A stretch of 64,000 nucleotides of DNA, from NCBI GenBank assembly GCA_023525975.1, contig CM042042.1, positions 49,301,880-49,365,879 of the forward strand, given 5' to 3'. Shown in pieces: positions 1-11,410 of this stretch (the stretch's first letter is position 1; every line of letters starts with the position of its first letter). Position numbers and translations under genes: made by a program. The DNA comes from Smallanthus sonchifolius. Taxonomy: Eukaryota; Streptophyta; Magnoliopsida; Asterales; Asteraceae. The notes under the pieces are model-generated. The model was not told where the DNA came from and searched no databases. It saw nothing but the letters and a program-made list of their open reading frames with translations.

Positions 1-1602
1 GATGTCTTTCTTCATTCCTTGCCACCAATAAAACTCTTTCAAGTCATGATACATCTTATCAGCACCGGGATGAACAGAATAACGGGATTTATGTGCTTCA
101 TCAAGGATAAGGGTTCGGAGCTCACTTGACTCAGGGATCCAAATTCGACCCATGAAGTAAAGGAGATCATCGGATTTGGGTTCCAAGTGCTTTTCGGCAC
201 CACAATCCAACTCCTTCCTTAACTCATCATTTGCAACAACTTGTTTTTGGGTTAGGAGGATCTTATCTTTGAAACTGGTTTGGACCAACATTCCCATGGT
301 TCGCATACGGGTGGGTTTAATTCGGTCTTTACGACTAAGGGCGTCAGCCACCACATTAGCTTTCCCCGGGTGGTAACGGATTTCGCAATCGTAGTCACTA
401 AGTAATTAAACCCAACGTCGCTGCCTCATGTTGAGTTCTTTCTGGTTCAGAATATGTTGAAGGCTCTTGTGATCGGTGAAAACCACACATTTAGTGTCAT
501 AGAGATAATGTCTCTAGATTTTCAATGCAAAGACCACCGCACCCAACTCAAGGTCATGAGTGGTGTAGTTATTTTCGTGAACCTTGAGCTGTCTGGATGC
601 ATAGGCTATGACCTTGTCTCGTTGCATCAACACCCAACCAAGACCTTGGTTTGAGGCATCACAATATACAACGAAATCATCATTGCCGTCGGGAAGACTT
701 AGAACAGGGAAGTTGCACAACTTCTGCTTAACAGTTTGGAACGCATCTTCTTACTTTTGTTCCCAGACGAAAGGCTTATTTTTCTGAGTTAATGTAGTGA
801 GAGGCGGGGCGATCTTCGAAAAGTTCAATATGAACCTTCGGTAGTAACCTGCCAAACCTAAAAAGGATCAGATCTCAGAGGGAGTAGAGGGTGTACTACA
901 ATTCTTGATAGCGGTGACTTTGGCTGGATTGACGTGTATACCCTGGTCGTTGATCACGTGACCCAAGAAATGAACTTCTCTAAGCCATAATTCACACTTG
1001 AAGAATTTATCATAAAGTTGTTCCTTCTTCAAGAGTTCCAAAATCAGCTTAAGGTGGGTTGTATGATCTTCTTTGGTTCGGGAGTAGATTAAGATGTCAT
1101 CAATGAAGACAATGACAAATTGATCCAGGTAGGGTTTGCAGACACGGTTCATGAGGTCCATGAACACCGCGGGCGCATTGGTTAACCCAAAAGGCATAAT
1201 CATGAACTCATAGTGTCCATAACGAGTTCTAAAAGCAGTTTTGGGAATGTCCTCTTCATGGACTCGGAGTTGATGATACCCAAATCGGAGGTCAATCTTC
1301 GAGAAACAAGTTGCTCCTTGCAGTTGATCGAACAGGTCATCGATCCTAGGTAGCGGGTAACGATTCTTGATGGTAAGCTTGTTTAGTTCACGGTAGTCGA
1401 TGCACATGCGGAAGGACCCATCCTTCTTCTTGACAAAGAGAACCGGACCTCCCCAAGGTGAGAAGCTCGGTCTAATGAATCCCTTGTCCAGCAGCTCTTG
1501 CAGTTGGCTAGATAGTTCTTGCATCTCAGAAGGGGCTAGGCGGTACGAAGATTTGCCAATAGGATTAGCTCTCGGTAAAAGATCAATCTGAAATTCAACT
1601 TG
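1..1602 (-). pseudogene. Ty3/gypsy reverse transcriptase, RNase H and start of integrase (element 1)
   Basis: Continuation of the gag-pol frame above, running off the window edge. Reverse transcriptase is at 1524-868, with MPFGLTNAP and the catalytic FIDDILIYS motif. RNase H is at about 720-400 ([22 protein letters not shown]), and the first integrase residues ([12 protein letters not shown]) lie at 1-100. All pieces are in one frame, separated by at least four further stop codons near 868, 753, 514 and 405. Two of these look like single transitions, CGA to TGA near 868 and TGG to TAG near 514. No frameshift is visible in this stretch. It is a dead copy, decayed mostly by point mutation. Confidence 0.9.
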
Positions 1603-3300
1603 TCAAGTTGTAGGGAGTCCATGCAAGTCATCAGGGAATACTTTCGGAAAATCTCGGATGATCGGTATATCTTGTAATTTCTTTTCTTCAGATTTCGCCA
1701 CCACATGTGTCAAGAAAGCATAGTATCGCTTCCTTAAATAGCTACGTGCCTTCAAGCAGGAGATGAATTTCAAACTTTTGCAAGGTTTCTCTCCAAATAT
1801 TTTCAAGATCTCACCGGATGGTAAAGGGATACGAATGAGTTTCTCCGAACAGTTGATTTCCGCATGATTGTGGGATAGCCAATCCATTCCCACGATGATA
1901 TCAAAACTCCCAAGAGTGATGGGAATCAGGTCGATAGAGAATGTGTGATCGTTGAGAGTTAGGGCATAACCTCGGACAACGGAATGCACAACAGTTAGTT
2001 TGCCATTAGCTATTTCTATAGTATAAGCAGGTTCAAGAGTGGTACGAAAAGTTTCAAGTAAAGGTTCAAATTCTAAGAAGACAAAGCTTTTATCCGCTCC
2101 GGTATCAAATAAGATAGAGGCATAACGATTATTGATGAGAAACGTACCGGTAACCACATCATTGTCATTTTTGTCCTCGGTTGCTCCTATGGAAAAAGTG
2201 CGAGCACGTGCACCTCGATTATTGTTGTTGAGCTTCGGGCATTGGTTTTTGTAGTGATCAGGAGCACCGCATTTATAACAGGCCCTACCATTGATGATGG
2301 CAGGAGTGGCAGTTTGGGTAGTAGCAGCCTTTTCAGCTACGCGACAAGCGTTAGCAAAATGACCAAGTCTTCCACATTTAGTGCACGAACGACGTTGAAC
2401 AGTAGTAGGGTGATGGTATTGGCACTTTTCACACAGTGGGTGAGGTCCGCTATATGGCTTCCTGCCAGGTGCAGGTGCCACTTGGGCAACAAGAACAGGT
2501 GGGGTAACCATGGCAAAGCTTTTAGAGGTCTTTTGCTTCTTGTGGCGATACTCAGGCTTTTTCGCCACTTCCTCCTTAACTCTCTTGTCACCTTTCCTGA
2601 ATAGAACTCCAGACTTAACCAGATCATCTGTTGAGGACGCATATAAACGAATAGCAGCTTCAAGTGTTGTTGGACTACTACCCATGACAGTACCCCGAAT
2701 TTGAGGCGGAAGGCCTCCAATATAACGATCAATCATTCGGGTCAAGGGTGTAACCAGATGAGGGACTAGGATGCAGAGTCCATGAAAGCGTGTGGTGTAC
2801 ACCTCACTCTCCCCACTATCCTGGGTAAGGTCCCACAGTTCAATCTCCAACTTCTTCATCTCATTGCTAGGACAGAACTCCTCGATCATAATTTCCTTGA
2901 GCTTATCCCAAGTCATAGCAAGAGCTCCTTCCCTACCCCGAATTTTCTTTTCAGCATTCCACCAAGTCAGTGCCCTCCTTTGGAAGGCACTTGAAGCATA
3001 TTTTACCTTAAGTTCATCGGGGCAGTCACTCATCTCAAATGTGTTCTCCATGCCTTCAAACCATTGTAATTGCCCTGTTGCACCTTCAGGTCCAAGGTAC
3101 TTGTGTGGGTTACAAGAGTTGAAGTGCTTGAAAGTACAAACACTCCCACTAGATCCTCTGGTGGAGTTGTTGATTTGAGTGACAATAGTGGGTAAGACCG
3201 CAGCAAGTTGTTGAGTGAGCAGGGTAGCTATGGCGGTGGTTTCGGCGGAGGCTTCACCGGTGTTAGCCATGGTGTTATCAGGATCACGACGAGGATGCAT
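1603..3300 (-). pseudogene. Ty3/gypsy gag and protease region (element 1)
   Basis: This 565-codon open frame covers the capsid/nucleocapsid part and the protease of a Ty3/gypsy retrotransposon. Gag packages the element RNA and protease cuts the polyprotein. The central region has a retrotransposon gag fold signature (LTWWNAE, EFCPSNE). Two CCHC zinc knuckles follow (CTKCGRLGHFANAC and CYKCGAPDHYKNQC), then the aspartic protease motif LFDTGADKSFV and a downstream IIVGMDWL strand. The frame ends at a TGA (1603-1605), and the same frame reopens immediately as reverse transcriptase. The stop is therefore an in-frame nonsense mutation in a once continuous gag-pol. The Met at 3300 is the first in frame; a second Met at 3270 is an alternative start. 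Family call is firm; exact lineage (Tekay-like chromovirus) is inferred from similarity to the element at 36-47 kb. Confidence 0.9.
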
Positions 3301-4049
3301 TCTACGAAAAAGAAATCATAAGTTGGTAGTTATGATAGACATTCAAGAAATAAAAGTGACAATATTTGTAAATAAAATCACTCATTCATTAATATTAATG
3401 TCTTACAAGATAAATAAAACATATATTTAAAACATATATGTTGAATTACGAATGAAATATAAAGACAAAACTGACTAGTCAAAATTCAAGATTCGGATGA
3501 ATGATACTAGTGAGACGTGTTTTAGCCTATAAGTGAGCACTCACTCCAAGGGTCCCCAGGTAAGTGCGACTCGTAACGAGCGTGCCTCACTTTCCTTTGA
3601 CAAGACCCCAGTGTACAGGCGCTCACCCTTCCAGATTACACGTGTCTCTAGTATCACTATCCAAGCCTTTGATTTTGATGAGAACATTATGGATTGGGCC
3701 TTGCCCAAGAGTTGGATTCAGCTTCACAAGTCAGCTTTCTTTTCTTGAACGGGAGTTAGGCCTCAGAAATGGTTCCAACATGGCTCTCTTGGTCTTCGGA
3801 TTCCGAATCGCTTGATATGTTGATTACTTCAGGCTTCTTTGTGGGCCGGCTTGTCGCATCGGAGATTAACTCGGGCTTGACATTATGTTTCGAGGGTAGC
3901 AGGCTTCCAGAGAAAGATGATTGTGGTGAGATTAGCCTACTCCAACTAATTGGGCTTTGGGACCCATCATCGAAAATAAGGCTTGAAATGCTAGAGATGT
4001 CAGCAGAGTACGAAGACATACTAAAGATAAGAGAGTTAGTGGATTAGAA
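3301..4049 (-). other. Leader or junction sequence between two Ty3/gypsy elements
   Basis: This stretch lies upstream of the element 1 gag on the minus strand and ends where the element 2 integrase homology stops, near 4050. No primer-binding site or LTR terminus is visible. An inverted repeat pairs about 3501-3520 (GATACTAGTGAGACGTGT) with 3638-3658, a possible hairpin of about 155 bp. An 88-codon minus-strand frame (4019-3756) has a Ser/Asp/Glu-rich end but no recognisable domain. It could be part of a retrotransposon leader ORF or chance. Confidence 0.4.
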
Positions 4050-5144
4050 TCACATAAGCATATAAGTTTCAAAGGGGAGCTCTAATTTGGTCAATACTAC
4101 CAATAGTTTCATTGGCCACCTCTTTACTTCCAAGCTCCCGTTAACCAATCTCACCCCAACACACGGGTGTTCTACATTTCCTCCCATACAATGACTCAAA
4201 AGGAGGCATACCAATGCTAGAATGATAGTTATTGTTGTATGAAAATTCCGCCAACGGTAATGGTCGTCCCAACTACCACCAAAATCCAAAGTACACGCTC
4301 GCAACATATCCTAGAGCGTTTGAATCGTACACTCGTTTTGACCATCCCTTTGTGGATGATAAGCGGTGCTAAGGTTCAATCTAGTACCCATATCCTCATG
4401 GAATTTCTTCCAAAATCGAGAAGTAAATCTCGTATCACGGTCTGATATAATCGAAACCGGCACACCATGACGTGACACAATTTCCTTCACATACATTTCC
4501 GCCAACCTATCCAAAGAATACGTTTCTTTTATCGGAAGGAAATGCGCACTCTTTGTCAACCGATCCACTACTACCCATATCGCATCATAACCATTTCGAG
4601 TATTTGGTAGTTTAGTGATCAAATCCATGGTGACATTCTCCCATTTCCAAAGCGGTATTTCAAGCGGTTGAAGCTTTTCATACGGATTTTGATGCTCCGC
4701 TTTTACCCTTAAGCATGTGAGACACCTCTCCACATACTTGACTATATCACGTCTCATACCCGGCCACCAAAAATGACACCTCAAGTCATAAAACATCTTT
4801 GTGGCCCCTGGATGGATAGAATATTTGGATTTATGCGTCTCATCTAAAATAGTTGCCAACACACTTGACAATCTAGGAATCCAAATTCTATCGAAGCATG
4901 TCTTTAACCCCGAGTTATTTTCCTCAAGCTTATCAACATAAGCAACCACTCTTTCCTTCTTCAAATCACCACCAAGTGCTAACACTTGTGCCTCCTGAAT
5001 TTCATCAATGAGAGATGATGAAATTGTCATCTTAAATGACTTCACCTTGATAGGTGCGTGGCTCGTCTTCCGACTAAGCGCATCCGCCACTACATTTGCC
5101 TTACCCGGATGGTAAAGTATCTCACAATCATAGTCTTTAACCAA
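4050..5144 (-). pseudogene. Ty3/gypsy RNase H end and integrase (element 2), truncated
   Basis: The frame starts with the last RNase H motif (VVADALSRK). It then shows the integrase zinc region, with HPGATKMFYDLR and CLTCLRVK, and the catalytic core (MDLITKLP, IISDRDTRF, AYHPQRDGQNE). A stop near 4311 interrupts it. The frame resumes at 4307 but drifts out of phase ([13 protein letters not shown] then a shifted frame), and homology ends near 4050. The integrase C-terminus, any chromodomain and the 3' LTR are missing, so the element is truncated and joined to unrelated sequence. Confidence 0.85.
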
Positions 5145-5159
5145 TTCAAGCCACCGCCT

Positions 5160-6467
5160 TTACCTCATGTTAAGGTCTTTTTGGTCAAAGAAATACTTGA
5201 GACTTTTGTGATCCGTATAAATCGTACACTTAGCCCCATACAAATAATGCCTCCATATCTTGGGCGCGAAAACCACGGCTGCAAGCTCTAAATCATGGGT
5301 AGGGTAATTCACTTCATGAGTCTTTAATTGCCTAGACGCATAGGCAATCACTTTCCCCCTTTGCATTAAAACACACCCCAACCCCGAATGCGAGTCATCC
5401 GAATATACCACAAAATCTTCGGTCCCATCCAGCAAGGATAAGATAGGCGCCTTAGTCAACTTTTCTTTCAAGAGTTGAAAGGCAGATTCTTTCTCGGGAC
5501 CCCATACAAACTTTGTCTCTTTACACGTTAACTTCGTCATTCGCAAGGCAATCCGAGAGAAGTTCTCAATGAATCGCCGATAATAACCCGCCAATCCCAA
5601 GAAACTTCTAATCTCCGAAGGCGTCTTCGGTGATGACCAATATTCTACCGCCACTATCTTGGATGGGTCGATTGTGATTCCTTTCTCATTCACCACATGA
5701 CCCAAGAACTGGATCTCACGCAACCAAAATGCGCACTATGAAAATTTAGCATAAAGCTTTTCCTTTTGCAACACTTCAAGAATTTCACGAAGATGAAAGG
5801 CATGATCACTTTCACTCCGCGAATAGATGAGAAGATCATCGATGAATACCATCACTGAACGGTCGAGGAATGGCCTACACACCCGGTTCATAAGATCCAT
5901 GAAAACTGCAGGTGCGTTGGTCAAACCGAATGGCATAACCGTGAACTTATAGTGACCGTAACGAGTGCGAAAAGCTGTCTTATGGATGTCTTCTTCCTTC
6001 ACTTTCAACTGATGGTACCCGGACCTCAAATCAATCTTAGGGAACCATGACGCCCCTTGCAATTGATCAAAAAGATCGTCAATCCGAGGTAGAGGGTACC
6101 TATTCTTCACCGTCAACTTATTCAACTCTCGATAATCCATACACATCCTCATGCTTCTGTCATTCTTTTTAACGAAGAGAACGGGTGCACCCCAAGGCGA
6201 GACACTTGGGCGAATGAAACCTCTGTCTAGAAGCTCTTGCAATTGCTCCATTAACTCTTTCATTTCCGGAGGTGCCAACCTATAAGGTGCTTTGGCCACC
6301 GGCTTTACACCCGGGATTAAATCAATCCCAAACTCCACTTCCCTTTCCGGTGGTACCCCTGGTAACTCATTGGAAACACATTTACAAATTGGTTTACAAC
6401 CGAAACATCGCGAATATCTTTCACCCTTTTTACCACATCCGAAACACAAGCCATGTATGCCTTGCAC
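5160..6467 (-). pseudogene. Ty3/gypsy reverse transcriptase and RNase H (element 2)
   Basis: Two frames in the same phase (6467-5736 and 5723-5160) are separated by one stop. The first carries reverse transcriptase with [20 protein letters not shown] and FIDDLLIYS. Its first 30 or so codons are out-of-frame read-through. The second has the RT connection ([11 protein letters not shown]) and RNase H motifs ([27 protein letters not shown]). The usual YCDAS RNase H motif reads YSDDS here, suggesting relaxed constraint. Together with the flanking pieces this is an old, multiply broken pol. Confidence 0.88.
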
Positions 6468-7290
6468 CTATGCATCATGTACTTTGTTGCCTTAACATAA
6501 GAACACATCTTTACATTACATTTCTTTTCACCTTCTATGTAAATGGACTCACCCGATGGGGAATCGAGTTGTACCGCCTTAGGTCCACATAGAATATTCA
6601 CTTTGTTCTTAGACAACCAATCCATTTTCACTATCACATCAAAGTCTCCTATGGACATAGGAATTAAGTCTATAAGGAACGTTTCACCCCCCGCCCTTAA
6701 CTTGCAATTCAACTCTTATCATTTTCCGCCTCGATTTCTAAGGGTTCATATAATTTTCTACTTAGAAATGAAGGATGCTTAAAAAATTTCAATGACACAA
6801 ATGAAAGACTAGCCCCCGAATCAAAAAGAACTAGTGAAGGTAAAGAGTTAATCTTGAATGTACCTGACACCACCTCCGAGTTGGTCTTTGCCTCTTCAGC
6901 CGAGATGTGGAAGGCTCTACCTTTTGGTCTTGGTACCTCTACCTTCTTCTCACTTCCACCTTGATTTAAGTCGGGACAGTCCGCCCTATTATGCCCGGGC
7001 TTGTAACAGTTATAGCATATACGAATCTGGCTTGTGCATTGACTAGCCATATGCCCCGGCTTCCCACATTTGTAGCAATTCAGTGTCCCTTTTCTACATT
7101 CCCCAAAGTGCTCTTTCCCACAAACTTTACAACCACGGGGAGAGAACTTGCCAAAAGGCTTCTTACTAGGGCTCCCGCCCTTTATCTTCTTCACAACTTG
7201 CTCCACAATCTCCCTTTTTCTCTTCTCTCCCCGAGCCTCTTGCCTCCTCAACTCCACCTCTATTTCCCAACACCTATTTATCAAATCCAC
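6317..7290 (-). pseudogene. Ty3/gypsy nucleocapsid and protease (element 2)
   Basis: The frame at 7290-6709 contains basic linkers, then two CCHC zinc knuckles (CYKCGKPGHMASQC, CYNCYKPGHNRADC) and the protease active site LFDSGASLSFV. A frameshift near 6710 moves the protease C-terminus (FDVIVKMDWLSKNK) to the frame at 6712-6317. The active-site DTG reads DSG, which is also used by many retrotransposon proteases. The frame changes again before reverse transcriptase, so at least three frameshifts break this gag-pol. Confidence 0.88.
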
Positions 7291-7912
7291 AAGTGGTGAA
7301 AGAGGATGGAGATATGCTATCTCTGAACTCCACTGTCAGCATAGCATAGAACCTGTCAATCTTCGCCTTCTCAGTCGACACCACGTCCGGACAGAACTTG
7401 GCGCGATCAAAGAAAGCCCCAGCCAATTCATCAGTTGACTCACTCGTTTGTCTCATGAGGAGAAACTCCTCAGTCATTCTATCCACTGTGGCCTGAGGGA
7501 AATGATATTTCAGAAAGGTCGTCTTAAACTCCTCCCAAGACATGGAGGTCACTCCCAAATCACCCCTCTCCTTTCTGAGATTCAATAACCACTCTTTCGC
7601 CTTCCCAGTCAGTAGAGGCACACTAAACATCACCATGTCCTCGGGCTTACACTTAGTAGTCTCAAAATTAGACTCCATTTCCACCACCCACCTGTGGCTA
7701 AGAATCGGGTACACTTGCCCATCATACTCTTTGGGCTTAATCACCATAAACTCCTTAAGAGTACACCCTTGTGGTACCCTCTCCTTTTCTTTCAAAACAT
7801 CCTCTAGAGTGAGCTTAATAGCCCCTCTCATTTCTTCCATCATCAAGGTTGTGGCTTGCTCGAAGGCCTTAGCCACCTCCTCTTTTATCATTTCTTGGAT
7901 TCTTGGATCCAA
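7274..7912 (-). pseudogene. Ty3/gypsy gag N-terminal and capsid region (element 2)
   Basis: This 212-codon frame has a capsid-like retrotransposon gag domain (FMVIKPKEYDG, AKEWLLNLRKERGD, MSWEEFKTTFLKYHFP). It overlaps the nucleocapsid frame by 17 bp in another phase, so gag is broken by a frameshift near 7280. The Met at 7912 starts a plausible gag (MDPRIQEMIKEEVAKAFEQ). It lies about 0.9 kb downstream of the LTR end proposed at 8808, as expected for an internal leader. Confidence 0.82.
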
Positions 7913-8279
7913 CGGTTCATTACTCGCTTCTTCTGCCGTCTCTAAACTGAGAATAGAACCAAAAACATCTTAACACCTTTCTACTTTCAATACCCTAGGT
8001 ATCCATTTCACGTTCACTATTATATGTATTAAGTATATATATACCTACCTATATACATAAATACATATATAACCACCTTCACCTAATCCTTGCAAATGTT
8101 CTTTGTTATATGGTTATCATAAAGTCCCTTGCACATTTCGTCTTATTAAACATATTAGCCAGACATGTTTAATAATACGTCATGCCCAATTGTAATTACC
8201 ATCTCCATATAACAAGTCACAAATGAAGTTTCGGCACACATAACACCTTATCAACATTCATCAAACATATATACATACA

Positions 8280-8338
<59 letters not shown>

Positions 8339-8807
8339 CACTTTAACAAATCATTACTAACCTTTCATTTCCGCAAGCTCCGAGTTTTACTCAAGTCCTT
8401 CATGGATTCTCGTATCTTTTTTCCCACATATCAAGAGCATCCGGATTGAGTTTACACGCGTAAGCATTTATCCCAATTTATTTTTACACCCTCGCGTACC
8501 GCGAGGGACTTGGGAACTCCCTTAGCGTATCGCGAGGGATTCCCATTTACACTATGCGCATGGAGGGTCCTTCACGTACCCCGAAATGGCCTATCCGCAG
8601 GAAGATCTCTCACGTGGCGCGAGAGACTTCATTCCCTCCCTCGCGTACCGCGAGGGACCTGAGTAAACAGAAAGTTTACTTAGTTCGCCCAGTTCCAACA
8701 CTTAGCCAAATTTCCACCTTTTTCAAAACAACTTGACACTAAAATTTGCCAACACTTGGGCATTAGTTTCAAAATATATATACACCTTTATAAACATCAT
8801 AGCAAAT
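7913..8807 (-). other. Leader of Ty3/gypsy element 2
   Basis: AT-rich non-coding DNA between the proposed 5' LTR and gag. It contains the AT microsatellite at 8282-8335 and a first copy (about 8455-8805) of a roughly 370-bp segment. That segment is repeated inside the LTR at about 8858-9245, so the LTR/leader junction was internally duplicated. A clear tRNA primer site is not recognisable next to 8808; TGCTATGATG may be a decayed one. Confidence 0.4.
8282..8335. repeat. (AT)n microsatellite
   Basis: About 27 uninterrupted AT dinucleotides in the leader of Ty3/gypsy element 2. Confidence 0.97.
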
Positions 8808-9105
8808 TGTAACACCCATAATTGGAACACCAATTATTAAAATATTTAAACACGCGCGGAAGCATTTATCCCAGAATTTTTTTATTTTGTTTACACCCTC
8901 GCGTACCGCGAGGGACTTGGGAACTCCCTTCGCGTACCATGAGGGATTCCCATTTACACTGTCCGCAGGGAGGGTCCTTCGCGTACCGCGAAGACCCTCT
9001 TGCCGAACCTCGCGTACCGCGAGAGGCCCCGAAATGGCCTATCCGCAGGAAGATCTCTCGCGTGGCGCGAGAGACTTCATTCCCTCCCTCGCGTACCGCG
9101 AGGGA
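8489..9105. repeat. Array of CGCG-centred palindromes
   Basis: At least seven short perfect or near-perfect palindromes share a CGCG-TAC/TGG-CGCG core but have different, matching arms: CCCTCGCGTACCGCGAGGG at 8489 and 8898, TTCGCGTACCGCGAA near 8980, CCTCGCGTACCGCGAGAGG near 9008, TCTCGCGTGGCGCGAGA near 9055, and CCCTCGCGTACCGCGAGGG again near 8640 and 9085. Each would fold into a short GC-rich hairpin in an otherwise AT-rich region. The array occurs in two diverged copies flanking the proposed LTR edge at 8808. Open frames across it are by-products of the repeats. Confidence 0.85.
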
Positions 9106-9268
9106 CCTGAGTAAACAGAAAGTTTACTCGGTTCGCCCAGTTCCAACACTTAGCCAAATTTTCACCTTTTTCAAAACAACTTGACACTAAAATTTGCCAC
9201 TTGGGCATTAATTTCAAAACATATATACACCTTTATAAACATCAAAACATGTTTCTTGTATCAATATA

Positions 9269-9747
9269 CAATGTTTTTAAACCCGGACCGGGAACCGTGA
9301 CCTCCACCTGTCCGGTTACATGCTCTGAGACCGTTTGCTGGTTGAACCGGGCGGTCCAAACGATTAAGCGGTCGAACCGGGTAGTTTAATTTTTTTTTTT
9401 TACTGTTTTTTTATCCTTTAGTCTTTCTACTTACTTCTATTTACAATTTTAACCAAATTTGGCTCTTTCCTTTTAACTTATACGCTGCCATAGGTCCTCC
9501 AAAACCCTAATCAAAATTAAAATTGAAGATTCAAAAGAATTAAAATTCCTACAGACCTACAACACTCGTTCTTGACTCAAAATTGTTTAAATGGTTGTAT
9601 ATGTAGTATTTGGAATTTTTTATATTTTTCTATATATTTTTATGAATATTTATATTATTTATTGCGTCATCCGGTTCTTGAATCCGGTCCGACCAGTGAA
9701 CCTCTAAGACGTGCGGTTTGTTGTCCGGTCCGGTTCTGAAAACATTG
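9269..9747. mobile_element. Non-autonomous hAT element (MITE)
   Basis: The ends are CAATGTTTTTAAACCCGGAC on the left and the complement of CAATGTTTTCAGAACCGGAC on the right. An exact 8-bp target duplication, TCAATATA, lies at 9261-9268 and 9748-9755. Terminal CA...TG and 8-bp duplications are diagnostic of hAT. Subterminal GGTCCGGTT and AACCGGGCGG motifs repeat near both ends, as expected for transposase binding. At 479 bp it has no coding capacity. It is inserted in the LTR of Ty3/gypsy element 2. Confidence 0.9.
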
Positions 9748-10049
9748 TCAATATACATTCACATCCAAGGATTTTCCTTTAAACCCTCCAAATACTCAAA
9801 AACGCATACGAGAATCCTTCGATGCTCTGGACTTTACTTTGACCTATATCGGAGCTTTGCCTACAAAACCACATGAACATTTCACCGTTAGTAATGATAA
9901 TAAACATAACAAACAAGTATTTATTACTTGTTTCCACCCATTCACACATTTCGCCAGTTTGACCCGTTTACACCCATTTAGTCATTCAAGGTTCATAACA
10001 CTTGCATTTCCACTACAAGTTTCATTTCTTTCATTTAACATTCATAACC

Positions 10050-10400
10050 ACCATTTCATATCCATTATGGCTCTTAGGCCATAACCTCATATCCATTATG
10101 ATACTTAGATCATAACCTCTTATCCATTATGGTATTTTAACCATAACCTCATATCCATTATGATTCGTAGATCATAACCTTATATCCATTATGATTCTTA
10201 GATCATAACCTCATATCCATTATGATTCTTAGATCATAACCTCATTCATACATATCCATTATAGTTTAGCACTATAACCATATTCATTCATTTCACATTT
10301 CCGTTATAGTAATTTAACTATAACTACATTCAGTCACATACCATTATAGTTTTACCACTATAACCACATATATTCAATTACACGTATCCATTATAATATA
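10050..10400. repeat. Imperfect 31-bp tandem repeat of small hairpins
   Basis: Units of the type TCCATTATGATTCTTAGATC followed by ATAACCTCATA recur about nine times. Inside each unit an ATTATGAT arm pairs with ATCATAA(C), and the arms vary together (TATGG/CCATA, TATGAT/ATCATA, TATAGT/ACTATA). The array sits inside the probable LTR of element 2. Confidence 0.8.
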
Positions 10401-11410
10401 TTTACTATAACTACATTCATATTTGTCACATACTAGTTCATGCCATCATCACACATATACAATTTAACACATTGTATGCATACATATCACATTTTACACC
10501 ATTTATCATCATTACTAAGTAAGTGCAAGACACTTACCTTTTGAGTTAGAAGATCTCGTTCCACCTTCTAGTTTCGCAATTTGATTACCTAAACATGCAC
10601 CTAGTTTAGTAATATAACATACATACATAATCACATTACAATTGAGTCCACAACCCAATTTTCATTTTCCAACCCAAACTGACCCGTTTGGGTTATTCCC
10701 ATAACCAAACACCCTCTATCAACACAAACTCACCTACTTGAGTTTTATTTCCAATACCTTGACACTAATATCTTAATCAATAACTTTTATTAGGTCAAAT
10801 TTGTATTTGTTCAAATGTCTATTACCACCTAAACACTAATTCATCATTTTAGCATCATGATCCAAACACCCCCAATTTCCACCATATGAACCCTAATTTT
10901 TCAAAATCATAATCAAAGGGTTCTAGGATGTTAATCATTACTCTTTACCTTTAGTTTAGCTAGATTATCTACAATCTAACACTAAATCACCACATGCATA
11001 CTCGATTTTCGGATTTCTTCAAATCCCACCAAAATCACATTCAAAGTGAAATCAAAATAAGGAAATCACTTACTTAATGTTAGGAGAGTGGTGTGCAAGC
11101 CAAAACCCCCACAAATCAAGCTCCAAATACACGATTCGAGCTTCAATCGAGTTTTCTCCTTTTTCTCATCTTGAACATAAACGACCTCAACCACAATGAG
11201 GTTATTTTGAATTTTGCTAGTCAATATGGCAGATTTGTCATATTACCACCTTAGTCCCTCAACTTTCATTTTACCCTAAACTAGTTAAAACTATTATATC
11301 TTCATTACAAACTTGAAACCCACTTGTTTCAACTTATTTCTAAAATATTATTTTCACCAGAGTATTTTATTATTTATTTAAAAACGAAACCCGGATTTTG
11401 GTTCGTTACA

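Larger units (their letters stand above)
8808..11410 (-). repeat. Probable 5' LTR of Ty3/gypsy element 2
   Basis: On the minus strand the segment begins TGTAACGAACC (11410) and ends GGGTGTTACA (8808), the TG...CA termini expected of an LTR. It lies upstream of gag in the right orientation. Length is 2603 bp, or about 2.1 kb without the inserted hAT MITE. No second copy is present because the element is truncated at its 3' side, so the limits rest on termini and position only. The flanks do not match each other, which argues against a solo LTR. Confidence 0.5.

Noticed and set aside
3756..4019. Acidic 87-codon ORF as a retrotransposon accessory gene
   Set aside because: No domain, no conserved position relative to a primer site, and an overlapping plus-strand frame of similar length; left as uncertain leader.
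8554..9184. Open frames encoding RTARDLSKQKVYSVRPVPTL-type repeats
   Set aside because: They arise from translating the palindrome array twice and have no start context or domain support.
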